The notes under the pieces: model-generated
Told to the model about the DNA's origin: nothing
The model's input: only the letters and a program-made list of their open reading frames with translations
Database searches by the model: none
NCBI GenBank assembly: GCA_017434085.1
Contig: JAFRFY010000006.1
Location: 1-32,568, forward strand
DNA from: Clostridia bacterium
Lineage (GTDB): Bacteria > Bacillota > Clostridia > Christensenellales > Aristaeellaceae
DNA length: 32,568 nt
Reading direction: 5' to 3'
Translations under genes and position numbers: made by a program
Shown here: positions 23,839 through 31,327 of the stretch, piece after piece
Layout of the letters: every line of letters starts with the position of its first letter
How positions within the stretch are numbered: the first letter of the stretch is position 1

Positions 23839-25593
23839 ATGATTCACGGCAACCTGACCGGCATCCGCGAGAGCGTATTGAACGAGCTGGAGCGGCTATA
23901 CGACGCGGAGTTTGAGCGCGACGCCTTCCTGCCCGACCGGCTGCTCGCCATACTGGTCAGGCACACCACGGCGCTGAACCGGGAGATGCTGGTGTATCTG
24001 GGCCGGGACGGCACGGTGCTGGAGATCGCCATAGGCTCGATCGGTTCCATCGCGCTGCCGGAGCTGCACCTGCGGCGCAACCTGGACCGGCTGGCGGGCT
24101 TTCGCTGCATCCACACCCATCCGGGCGGCGGCGCGCGGCTGTCGGACGTGGATCTGCAGGCCCTTCGGCTTTTGCGGTTCGACGCCATGTGCGCCGTGGG
24201 CGTGGAGGACGGCCTCTGCACCGGCATCAGCGCGGCCTTCCTGGGCGAGGTGGAGTACGACAACCTCTCCGTGGTCGTCAAAGGCCCGGTGAAGCCCGGC
24301 CGCATCCCCCAGAGCCTGTGGATGAAGGAGATCGAGCTGGCGGAGGAGCGGGTCAAGAAGGCTATCGAGAAGGGCGGCATCGTGGAGGAGGCCGAGAAGG
24401 TCATGCTGATCTCCACCGACTCCGATGAATCGCTGGACGAGCTGGCCTCGCTGGCCGAGACCGCCGGGGCGATGGTCATCACAAGGGTGCTTCAAAACCG
24501 CTTGAAGCCGGACCCCGCCACCTACATCGGTTCCGGCAAGGCGGAGGAGCTCTCTCTTGCGTGCCAGACGCTGGAGATCGACCTGGCCATACTGGACGAC
24601 GAGCTGACCGGCGCGCAACAGCGCAACCTGGAAAACGCCCTGGGGGTGCGGGTGATCGACCGCACCGCGCTGATACTGGATATATTCGCCCAGCGGGCCC
24701 AGTCCGCCGAGGGCAAGCTGCAGGTGGAGCTTGCGCAGATGAAGTACCGCCTGCCCCGGCTTCAGGGCATGGGCACGGTGCTCTCGCGGCTGGGCGGCGG
24801 CATCGGCACCCGCGGCCCCGGCGAGACGCGGCTGGAGGTGGACCGCCGCCGCATCCGCCGCAGGATCGACGATCTGGAGGGCCAGCTTAAGGAGATCAAG
24901 AAGCAGCGCGACCTGCGCCGCGCCCGTCGGGAAAAGACCGGCCAGAACACCGTGGCGCTGGTGGGCTACACCAACGCGGGCAAGTCCACGCTGTTGAACG
25001 CCCTCTCGGGCTCGGACGTGTACGTGGAGGACAAGCTGTTCGCCACGCTGGACCCCGTGATGCGCAAGGTCGCCCTGCCCGAGAACCGGGAGTGCCTGGT
25101 GGTGGACACCGTGGGCTTCATCCGCAAGCTGCCCCACCAGCTGGTGCAGGCGTTCCGCTCCACGCTGGAGGAGGCGCTGTACGCCGACCTGCTGGTGGTG
25201 GTCTCGGACCTCTCCAGCCCCCACTACGCCCCGCAGCGCGCCACGGTGTTCGAGGTGTTGAACGACCTGGGCGCCGCCGACCGGCCCATACTCGAGGCGC
25301 TGAACAAGACCGACGCGGCCCATATCACCGGCATGGTGGAGCCCGCCGACGCCATACTGATCTCCGCCAAAAACGGCGAAGGCCTGGACGCCCTCAAGGC
25401 CGAGATCAGCCGTCGCATCGCCGCGCTGCGCCACCGCGCCGAGCTCACCGTGCCCTACGCGAAGGGCAATGTGCTCTCCCTGATCCACGAAAGGGGCCAG
25501 GTGCTCTCCGAGGAGTACGCCGCCGAGGGCACCCGCGTCACCTGCCTGCTGGACACCGCGCTGTACCGGAAGGTGATGGGGATGTTGAAGTGA
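23839..25593 (+). CDS. hflX: Ribosome-associated GTPase HflX with N-terminal JAMM/RadC-like domain
   Basis: A 584-residue HflX, about 150-170 residues longer than typical. The C-terminal part is canonical: the HflX domain with G-G-G-I-G-T-R-G-P-G-E-T near 319-330, an R/K-rich coiled coil, then the GTPase with G1 G-Y-T-N-A-G-K-S-T (376-384), G3 D-T-V-G-F (423-427), G4 N-K-T-D (489-492) and G5 S-A-K (509-511). HflX binds and splits stalled or dormant ribosomes after stress. Residues 1-160 carry a JAMM-type motif, H92-T-H94-P then seven residues to S102 and two to D105, with candidate Glu49 in N-R-E-M-L-V-Y-L. This is the metal-binding pattern of MPN+ and RadC-like domains (family knowledge). 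GGGAGG lies 7 nt before the ATG; last gene of the rrf2 operon. Confidence 0.94.
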   Translation: MIHGNLTGIRESVLNELERLYDAEFERDAFLPDRLLAILVRHTTALNREMLVYLGRDGTVLEIAIGSIGSIALPELHLRRNLDRLAGFRCIHTHPGGGARLSDVDLQALRLLRFDAMCAVGVEDGLCTGISAAFLGEVEYDNLSVVVKGPVKPGRIPQSLWMKEIELAEERVKKAIEKGGIVEEAEKVMLISTDSDESLDELASLAETAGAMVITRVLQNRLKPDPATYIGSGKAEELSLACQTLEIDLAILDDELTGAQQRNLENALGVRVIDRTALILDIFAQRAQSAEGKLQVELAQMKYRLPRLQGMGTVLSRLGGGIGTRGPGETRLEVDRRRIRRRIDDLEGQLKEIKKQRDLRRARREKTGQNTVALVGYTNAGKSTLLNALSGSDVYVEDKLFATLDPVMRKVALPENRECLVVDTVGFIRKLPHQLVQAFRSTLEEALYADLLVVVSDLSSPHYAPQRATVFEVLNDLGAADRPILEALNKTDAAHITGMVEPADAILISAKNGEGLDALKAEISRRIAALRHRAELTVPYAKGNVLSLIHERGQVLSEEYAAEGTRVTCLLDTALYRKVMGMLK

Positions 25594-25612
25594 CAATATC
25601 CTCCCCCACGGG

Positions 25613-25642
25613 TTGACAGGGTCATCACAATTCCAATATAAT
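25613..25642 (+). promoter_or_regulatory. Sigma-A promoter of the FMN/FAD reductase
   Basis: TTGACA (25613-25618) and TATAAT (25637-25642) are perfect hexamers with an 18 bp spacer, 49 bp before the start codon and 20 bp after the hflX stop. No terminator hairpin separates the units. Confidence 0.85.
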
Positions 25643-25690
25643 AGAAACATCAGGGGAAACCCCCACGACAAATCAAAGGAGGAATGATCC

Positions 25691-27679
25691 ATGAAAGACC
25701 TGTCCCGTCGCAGCTTCCTTAAGGGCGCGCTGGCCGGCTCCGCCGCGCTGGCGATGTCCGCGGTGACCGGCCTGCCCGCGCTGGGCGAGGGCGCGATCTA
25801 CACGCCCGGCACGTACAGCGCCAAGGCCCAGGGCATCAACACCGTGATCGTCACCATGACCTTCTCCGAGACCGCCATCACCGACGTGGTGCTGGACGTG
25901 TCCGGCGAGACCGCCTCGATCGGGCAGGTCGCCGCCGAGGAGCTCAAGGCCGCGCTGATGGCCGCCCAGGGCGCCGAGATCGACGCCGTCGGCGGCGCGA
26001 CCGTCACCTCCAACGCCGTGATGGAGGCCGCCAACAAGTGTATCCAGCAGGCCAAGGGCGAGATCCCGGTGGAGGTCATCGAGACCGCCGCCGAGGACGC
26101 CGGTCCCGCGGACTGGCTGGGCGAGGCCCCTGAGATCGACGAATCCGACATCGCCGAGACCTGGGACACCGACTTTTTGATCGTCGGCGCGGGCAACGGC
26201 GGCCTGGCGGCGGCGGCCTACGCGGCCAGCAAGGGCTACAAGTTCCGCGTGATCGAAAAGGGCACCACCTGGGCCAGGGTGCGCGGCTGGTACGGCGCCA
26301 TCAACACCGACCAGATCGTGGCCGAGGGCGGCTTCTGCGACCGCGGCGCACTGCTTCGTGAGCTCAAGAAATACTCCTCCGGCAAGTGCGACCTGAGCCT
26401 GTTCAACACCTGGTACGACGAGTCCGCCGCCATGCACGAGTTCATCGCGGGCCTGATGGCGGAGTACCATCCCGAGTGCCGGTGCGACGTCACCGTGGGC
26501 GACGAAGCCCACTGGCCCGAGGAGGACCCCACCGGCCTGTTCTTCCCCGTCTGCGAGCACTTCTGGACCAGCGACCAGGGCCGTCCCGACCGCAACGAGA
26601 TGTTCGCCCAGGCGGCCAAGGACAAGGGCGGCGTGGACATCGACTACAACACCCCCATGGTCAAGCTGGAGAAGGACGATTCCGGCAAGGTGACCGGCGC
26701 CATCGCCCAGAACACCGAGACCGGCAAGTACATCCGCATCAACGCGGCCAGGGGCGTGCTGCTGGCCTGCGGCGGCTATCCCTTCAACTCCGACATGATG
26801 GAGCAGCTCGACCCGATGGGCACCGCCGTGACCACCTACAACAACGCCTGGCCGCTGGACACCGGCGACGGCATCAAGGCCGCCTGCTGGATCGGCGCGG
26901 ACATGCAGCAGGAGGCCGCGCCCATGCTGTTTGACCGCGGCATCGTAGCCCCCGGCGTGGACGCCGGCTACGCCGTCACCGCCGCGGGCGACAAGTACTT
27001 CCCCGCCACCGAGGGCCAGTTCAACGTGTCCACCCAGCCCTTCCTCAAGGTCAACCGCAAAGGCGAGCGCTTCACCTGCGAGGCCGGCACCTACGACCAG
27101 ATGGCCTACGCCGCCTACGGCCAGCCGGGCCACGTGTACGCCATTATATTCGACGCCAACATGCCCGACGACGTGCAGCGCTTCCACACCCTCGGCTGCT
27201 CCGCCCAGACCCGCGCCAACCCGCAGGGCCAGCTGGACAAGTTCGAGGAGCAGATCGAGAAGGGCAACGCCTTCAAGTGCGACACCCTGGAGGAGCTGGC
27301 CGACAAGCTGGGCTTCGACGCCGAGTCCAAGGCGACCTTCCTGAAGACCGTCGAGCACTACAATGAACTCTTCGACGCCCAGGACGACACCGACTTCGGC
27401 AAGCCCGCCTACCGGCTGAGCAGCCTGCGCAACCCGCCCTACTACGGCTACTGGCTGGGCGCGTGCCTGCTGACCACCGAGCAGGGCATACTCTGCGACG
27501 CCAAGGCCCGCGTGAAGTCCGCCGACGGCGGCGTCATCGAGAACCTGTACGTCTGCGGCGACAACGCCGGCGGCTTTTTCTACAACAACTACCCCTGCGT
27601 GATGCCCGGCATCGCCATGGGCCGCAACATGACCTTCGCCATCAAGGCCGTCAAGATGGCCTTCGGCGAGGACGAATAA
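25691..27679 (+). CDS. Tat-exported FMN-binding/FAD-dependent reductase (fumarate reductase-like flavoprotein)
   Basis: A 662-residue exported flavoprotein. A Tat signal peptide with S-R-R-S-F-L-K spans the first ~32 residues. An FMN-binding domain (about 35-125) ends in D-A-V-G-G-A-T-V-T-S, matching the ApbE flavinylation motif, with Thr104 as the likely covalent FMN attachment site. The FAD domain starts at 161 with D-F-L-I-V-G-A-G-N-G-G and ends with G-D-N-A-G-G-F-F and a final dinucleotide-fold segment. This architecture is shared by extracytoplasmic fumarate, urocanate and related reductases used for anaerobic respiration. Fumarate-specific residues are not evident, so the electron acceptor is open. 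AGGAGG lies 8 nt upstream. No cytochrome or ApbE gene is adjacent. Confidence 0.9.
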   Translation: MKDLSRRSFLKGALAGSAALAMSAVTGLPALGEGAIYTPGTYSAKAQGINTVIVTMTFSETAITDVVLDVSGETASIGQVAAEELKAALMAAQGAEIDAVGGATVTSNAVMEAANKCIQQAKGEIPVEVIETAAEDAGPADWLGEAPEIDESDIAETWDTDFLIVGAGNGGLAAAAYAASKGYKFRVIEKGTTWARVRGWYGAINTDQIVAEGGFCDRGALLRELKKYSSGKCDLSLFNTWYDESAAMHEFIAGLMAEYHPECRCDVTVGDEAHWPEEDPTGLFFPVCEHFWTSDQGRPDRNEMFAQAAKDKGGVDIDYNTPMVKLEKDDSGKVTGAIAQNTETGKYIRINAARGVLLACGGYPFNSDMMEQLDPMGTAVTTYNNAWPLDTGDGIKAACWIGADMQQEAAPMLFDRGIVAPGVDAGYAVTAAGDKYFPATEGQFNVSTQPFLKVNRKGERFTCEAGTYDQMAYAAYGQPGHVYAIIFDANMPDDVQRFHTLGCSAQTRANPQGQLDKFEEQIEKGNAFKCDTLEELADKLGFDAESKATFLKTVEHYNELFDAQDDTDFGKPAYRLSSLRNPPYYGYWLGACLLTTEQGILCDAKARVKSADGGVIENLYVCGDNAGGFFYNNYPCVMPGIAMGRNMTFAIKAVKMAFGEDE

Positions 27680-27693
27680 CCCATCAATGCCAG

Positions 27694-27730
27694 GCGCGGA
27701 CGCCCGACGGGCGTCCGCGCTTGACATTTT
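27694..27730 (+). terminator. Intrinsic terminator after the reductase, overlapping the next promoter
   Basis: A perfect 12 bp GC stem (27694-27705 with 27709-27720) with a 3 nt loop is followed directly by TTGACATTTT. The TTGACA is at the same time the -35 of the next gene, so terminator and promoter share bases. Confidence 0.85.
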
Positions 27731-27750
27731 GGGCATATCGCGGCTATAAT
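27721..27750 (+). promoter_or_regulatory. Sigma-A promoter of the homocysteine methyltransferase
   Basis: TTGACA (27721-27726) and TATAAT (27745-27750) are perfect hexamers with an 18 bp spacer, 31 bp before the ATG. The leader is too short for a SAM or T-box riboswitch. Confidence 0.85.
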
Positions 27751-27781
27751 CATACCATCAAAGCGACGGGAAGTGACGCGC

Positions 27782-28657
27782 ATGCGCATCGGGGAATTCA
27801 AAAAGCGCGCCTCGGAGGGCGTGATACTGCTGGACGGGGCCACGGGCTCCAACCTGCGGCTGGCGGGCATGCCGGTAGGGGTGTCCACCGAGCAGTGGGT
27901 ATACGACCACCCGGAGGCCATCCTCCGGCTGCAGCGGGCCTACGTCGAGGCGGGCAGCGACATCATCTATGCCCCCACCTTCATGGCGAACCGCATCGGC
28001 CTGGGCATGCACGGCATCGAGGACCGCCTCAAAGAACTGAACACGGGCCTGGTCAGGCTGTCAAAGGAGGCCGCGGACGGCCGGGCGCTGGTGGCGGGCG
28101 ACATCACCACCACCGGCAAGCCGCTGGAGCCCGTCGGGCCCATGAGCTACCAGGCGCTGTTCGACGTGTACCGCGAGCAGATCGAGGCGCTGGCCGAGGC
28201 GGGCGTGGACCTGCTGGTGGCGGAGACCATGATGGCCATCGACGAGACCGTCTGCGCCGTGGAGGCCGCCATGAGCGTGTGCGATTTGCCCATCATGTGC
28301 TCGCTGACCATGGAGGGCGACGGCCACCTGCTGCTGGGCGGCAGCGCCGCGGAGGCCGTGGAGACCCTGCAGGCGCTGGGGGCCTGCGCCGTGGGATTGA
28401 ACTGCTCGGTGGGGCCGGACCAGCTGGAGGCGGTGGTGCGCGGCATGAAGGCCGTGGCCGAGGTGCCCGTGATCGCCAAGCCCAACGCCGGGGTGCCGGT
28501 GATGGACGAACACGGTACCGCCCATTACAGCATGTCCCCGGAGGACTTCGCCCGGAGCATGGTCCCGCTGGTCGCCGCCGGGGCCGGCATCGTCGGCGGC
28601 TGCTGCGGCACGAATCCCGATTACATCCGTGCGCTCAGAGACGCGGTACGAGCGTAA
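27782..28657 (+). CDS. Homocysteine S-methyltransferase family protein
   Basis: A 291-residue zinc-dependent methyltransferase related to the N-terminal homocysteine-binding barrel of MetH and to BhmT/MmuM. Start V-I-L-L-D-G-A-T-G-S-N-L matches the family; zinc-binding cysteines are C208 (G-L-N-C-S) and the C274-C275 pair (G-G-C-C-G-T-N-P). It lacks the cobalamin and folate domains of full MetH, so it would use S-methylmethionine, betaine or another donor, or work with separate corrinoid proteins. The ATG at 27782 is chosen over a GTG three codons earlier; the ribosome-binding site is weak (GGGAAG about 9 nt upstream), so either start is possible. Single-gene unit ended by the palindromic element at 28665. 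Confidence 0.88.
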   Translation: MRIGEFKKRASEGVILLDGATGSNLRLAGMPVGVSTEQWVYDHPEAILRLQRAYVEAGSDIIYAPTFMANRIGLGMHGIEDRLKELNTGLVRLSKEAADGRALVAGDITTTGKPLEPVGPMSYQALFDVYREQIEALAEAGVDLLVAETMMAIDETVCAVEAAMSVCDLPIMCSLTMEGDGHLLLGGSAAEAVETLQALGACAVGLNCSVGPDQLEAVVRGMKAVAEVPVIAKPNAGVPVMDEHGTAHYSMSPEDFARSMVPLVAAGAGIVGGCCGTNPDYIRALRDAVRA

Positions 28658-28664
28658 AACAAAA

Positions 28665-28760
28665 GGGCTGTCTCAAAACGAATCATCATACTTTCCAATG
28701 TCATGTAGGGGCGCCCCTACGAATGGCACGGCTGTATAATAATTCGTTTTGAGACAGCCC
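28665..28760. mobile_element. MITE-like element between convergent genes
   Basis: A 96 bp sequence bounded by perfect 19 bp inverted ends, GGGCTGTCTCAAAACGAAT (28665-28683) and its inverse (28742-28760). The centre contains a perfect 16 bp palindrome, GTAGGGGCGCCCCTAC (28705-28720). It has no reading frame. The GGGCTGTCTCAAAA-type terminus is typical of short non-autonomous transposon derivatives in Firmicutes. It lies 7 bp after one stop codon and 10 bp before the other and may serve as a terminator for both genes. No target-site duplication was recognized. Confidence 0.75.
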
Positions 28761-28770
28761 CTTCGATTTT

Positions 28771-29757
28771 TTACGTCGGAAACAAATCGTTCAAATCCAT
28801 GGCCCGGTGCTCCTTCGCCCGGTCGTCGCGCTCGATTTCGGCGGCGGCGGTTCGGGAGAAGGCTCCGCCCACCCAGCGGTCCCGGCCCTTTTCCTTGGCC
28901 TCGTAGAGGTTATGGTCGGCCTGGTGGATCATCAGGCGCAGGTCGTGGGACAGCTCGCAGTCGCCGTAGACGTATCCCGCCGAGAAGCGCGCCGGCAGGT
29001 GCTTGTCGTTCAAGTAGATGCCGCTCAGGCTCTGCTTCAGCGTGTTGAGCCGGTCCGGGAACACGTCTTTATCCATGTCGACGCATATGATCAAAAACTC
29101 GTCCCCGCCGTAGCGGTAGCAGCTCTTCGCGCCGAAGCACTGGGAGAGCTCCTGCCCAACCCTCTTGAGTATGAAGTCGCCCACGGCGTGGCCGTAGGTG
29201 TCGTTGATGCGCTTGAAGCCGTCCAGGTCCATCATCATCACGTGGACGTAGCGGCTCTCGAACTGTCCGTAGTCCCGCCTCAGCCCGAACCGGTTGCGCA
29301 CGCCGGTGAGCGCGTCGGTCAGCGAGGCCTCCTCCAGCGTGTGGTTGTCGGTGCGCAGGAGTTGGTTCATCTCCGTGAGCCGCCGGGTGGTCCGGGTCTG
29401 CTTGCGCTTGAGGTCGCCGATCAAAAGCGTGTTGACCAGCGCGCCCAGCGCGATCACCGCCAGCTTTTGCAGGTTGAGAGCGCTGAACTCCACCCAGCTG
29501 TTGTTCTCGGAGAAGAAGAACATCGAATACGCCACGATCACCGCCGCGGACGCTAAGCCCGCGCCGAAGCCGTAGATCGAGGTGAAGAACACCAGGCCCG
29601 TCATCAGTATGATGTTGGGGTTGGGGACGCGGAAGAACCAGACCGCCGCCGAGAGCGCAAGCATCGTCCCGAGGGCAATCAGCACGCGGATGATTTCGCC
29701 GCGCGCGGCCGGACGATCGTCCCGGCGCGCGCCGAAGGGATTACCGGCGACCTTCAA
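28771..29757 (-). CDS. Membrane-bound diguanylate cyclase (GGDEF)
   Basis: A 328-residue protein with four likely transmembrane helices in residues 23-114, a short coiled linker (about 118-145) and a GGDEF domain. The catalytic loop is intact, G-G-D-E-F at 217-221, with the metal-binding Asp177 in M-D-L-D-G-F and N-D-T-Y-G-H for the guanine site, so synthesis of cyclic di-GMP is expected. No R-x-x-D inhibitory site is found five residues before the loop, so product feedback is probably absent. No ATG fits: the TTG at 29757 has GGGAGG about 9 nt upstream and is chosen. It follows recR by 34 bp and is probably co-transcribed. The final ~30 residues are charged and poorly conserved. Confidence 0.9.
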   Translation of the reverse strand: MKVAGNPFGARRDDRPAARGEIIRVLIALGTMLALSAAVWFFRVPNPNIILMTGLVFFTSIYGFGAGLASAAVIVAYSMFFFSENNSWVEFSALNLQKLAVIALGALVNTLLIGDLKRKQTRTTRRLTEMNQLLRTDNHTLEEASLTDALTGVRNRFGLRRDYGQFESRYVHVMMMDLDGFKRINDTYGHAVGDFILKRVGQELSQCFGAKSCYRYGGDEFLIICVDMDKDVFPDRLNTLKQSLSGIYLNDKHLPARFSAGYVYGDCELSHDLRLMIHQADHNLYEAKEKGRDRWVGGAFSRTAAAEIERDDRAKEHRAMDLNDLFPT

Positions 29758-29791
29758 TTCCCATTCCTCCCGTCCGATGTATTTCTGCGGG

Positions 29792-30388
29792 CTAAAGCTC
29801 CGTCCTGCCCTGGAAGGCCCGCATCAGCGTGACCTCGTCGGTGTACTCCAGCTCCCCGCCCACGGGCACGCCGTGGGCGATGCGGGTGACCCTCACGCCC
29901 ATGGGCTTGATGAGCCGGGAGATGTAGGCCGCGGTGGCCTCCCCCTCCACGTCCGGGTTGGTGGCCAGCACGACCTCCTCGATCTCGCCGGTGGCCAGGC
30001 GGCTCATCAGCTCGCGGATGCGGATGTCGTCGGGACCCACGCCGTCCATCGGGGAGATGACCCCGTGCAGCACGTGGTACAGCCCGTTGTAGTCCCGCAT
30101 GCGCTCCATGGCGTTGACGTCCCGTGGGTCCTTCACCACGCACACGATATCGTGGCGGCGGCTGTCGTCGGCGCAGATGGCACAGGGGTCCACGTCGGTG
30201 TAGTTACCGCACACCGGGCAGAAGTGGACCTGCTTTTTGCCGTTGAATATGGCCGCCGCCAGCTCCCGCACCTGCGCCTCCGGCAGGCCGATGATGTGGT
30301 AGGCCAGGCGCTGCGCCGTCTTGCGGCCCACCCCCGGCAGCTTGGAGAGCTGGTTGACCAGCCTGGCAATCGCCTCGATTTCGGCCAT
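29792..30388 (-). CDS. recR: Recombination protein RecR
   Basis: A 198-residue RecR, which with RecF and RecO loads RecA at single-strand gaps. Typical elements are the N-terminal helix-hairpin-helix (L-P-G-V-G-R-K-T-A-Q-R-L), a zinc site with C-P-V-C-G-N and C-A-I-C (four cysteines), and a Toprim domain containing T-N-P-D-V-E-G-E-A-T-A-A-Y. The length matches the usual ~198 residues. AAGGAG lies 9 nt before the ATG. It follows ybaB by 22 bp, the standard pairing, though dnaX, usually ahead of both, is not here. Confidence 0.97.
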   Translation of the reverse strand: MAEIEAIARLVNQLSKLPGVGRKTAQRLAYHIIGLPEAQVRELAAAIFNGKKQVHFCPVCGNYTDVDPCAICADDSRRHDIVCVVKDPRDVNAMERMRDYNGLYHVLHGVISPMDGVGPDDIRIRELMSRLATGEIEEVVLATNPDVEGEATAAYISRLIKPMGVRVTRIAHGVPVGGELEYTDEVTLMRAFQGRTEL

Positions 30389-30410
30389 GAACGCTATCTC
30401 CTTCGATTGA

Positions 30411-30755
30411 TCAGAACAGCCCGGGCATGTTGAGCCCGCCGGTCAGGCGGCCCATCTCGCGCTCCATGGTATCGTTCGCGGTGCGCAGGGCCTCGTTGAC
30501 CGCCGCCATCACCATGTCCTGGAGCATCTCCACGTCGTCCGGGTCCACGGCCTCGGGCTTGATCTCCAGAGAGACCAGCTCCTTCTTGCCGGTCACCTTC
30601 ACCGTCACCATGCCGCCGCCGGCGCTGGCCTCGTATTCGCGCTGTTCGAGCTCCTCCTGCACCTTCGCCATCTGCTGCTGCAGCTTCTGGGCCTGGCGCG
30701 CCAGCTGCTGCATGTTGCCGCCGCCCATCATGCCGGGAAATCCGCCTCTTGCCAT
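30411..30755 (-). CDS. ybaB: Nucleoid-associated protein YbaB/EbfC
   Basis: A 114-residue YbaB/EbfC-family DNA-binding protein, a homodimeric nucleoid-associated protein. The family core is a long coiled-coil helix (about 15-42, [11 protein letters not shown]) and a compact strand region with V-T-V-K-V-T-G. A Gly/Met-rich N-terminal segment (about 4-15) precedes it and the chain ends in a Gly/Met tail. AAAGGAT lies 9 nt before the ATG. It is followed by recR after 22 bp. With its promoter at 30829-30857 it opens this operon. Confidence 0.95.
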   Translation of the reverse strand: MARGGFPGMMGGGNMQQLARQAQKLQQQMAKVQEELEQREYEASAGGGMVTVKVTGKKELVSLEIKPEAVDPDDVEMLQDMVMAAVNEALRTANDTMEREMGRLTGGLNMPGLF

Positions 30756-30828
30756 CGTGTTACCATCCTTTCTCAGGCGCGTCGCGCCACGTTCTTCATA
30801 ATCATGCCATCATATCAGGCCATTTTGT

Positions 30829-30857
30829 ATTATACACAAATCTCCCCGCCGCGTAAA
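30829..30857 (-). promoter_or_regulatory. Sigma-A promoter of ybaB-recR
   Basis: On the minus strand TTTACG (30852-30857), a 17 bp spacer and a perfect TATAAT (30829-30834), about 74 bp before the ybaB start. Divergent from the zapA promoter. Confidence 0.72.
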
Positions 30858-30902
30858 GCACTTTAACGCTAAATCGGGGTTGAACCTTGCGCGCGCCGCC
30901 GC

Positions 30903-30932
30903 TTTACTTATGCGCGTGGATTGTGCTATAAT
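30903..30932 (+). promoter_or_regulatory. Sigma-A promoter of zapA and the U32 gene
   Basis: TTTACT (30903-30908), an 18 bp spacer ending in an extended -10 TGC, and a perfect TATAAT (30927-30932), 56 bp before the zapA start. Confidence 0.72.
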
Positions 30933-30988
30933 GATAAAAACGGATTATCCCCCGGCACCCCATGACCGTCATCATCCAGGAGGCAGAC

Positions 30989-31327
30989 ATGCAGAACGAA
31001 AAAACCCGCGCCACGGTGCGCATCGCGGGCAGGGACTACACCATCGCCAGCTACGACAGCCCGGAGTACGTGTCCCGGGTGGCGGCCTACGTGGACCGCA
31101 AGATGAACGAACTGAGCCTGGCCACACGGCTGCCCGCGGGCCAGCTCGCGGTGCTGGCGGCGGTGAACGCCACCGACGACATGATGAAATCCCGGGACGA
31201 GATCGACCGCCTGCGCCGGGAGATCGAGGTCCTGCGGGACGAATCGGAGCGCATGAAGCTGGAAATCGCGGCGCGGGACCAGGAGCTCGAGCGCCTGAAG
31301 GCCCTAAACGGCGATGCGCAGGCTTGA
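30989..31327 (+). CDS. zapA: Cell division protein ZapA
   Basis: A 112-residue ZapA-family protein, which crosslinks FtsZ filaments at the division ring. The N-terminal globular head carries V-R-I-A-G-R-D-Y-T-I-A-S, the typical start, then a long heptad-like coiled coil (about residues 45-108) rich in Glu, Arg and Leu. The ATG at 30989 is chosen because AGGAGG precedes it by 5 nt; an ATG at 30962 has no such site. It overlaps the next gene by 14 nt, so both are coupled. The pairing of zapA with a U32-family gene is common in Clostridia, which supports the assignment. Confidence 0.9.
   Translation: MQNEKTRATVRIAGRDYTIASYDSPEYVSRVAAYVDRKMNELSLATRLPAGQLAVLAAVNATDDMMKSRDEIDRLRREIEVLRDESERMKLEIAARDQELERLKALNGDAQA

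Noticed and set aside
25673-27736. A 687-residue minus-strand frame opposite the flavoprotein
   Set aside because: Gly/Val/His-rich translation and antisense to a Tat-FMN-FAD protein with full motifs.
27680-27781. SAM riboswitch or T-box before the homocysteine methyltransferase
   Set aside because: The leader after the -10 is only about 30 nt and the one stem-loop is the previous gene's terminator.
28665-28760. Remnant of a complete insertion sequence
   Set aside because: Only 96 bp between inverted ends and no transposase fragment, so it is called MITE-like.
30962-30988. Upstream ATG for zapA
   Set aside because: No ribosome-binding site precedes it, and AGGAGG is placed for the ATG at 30989.
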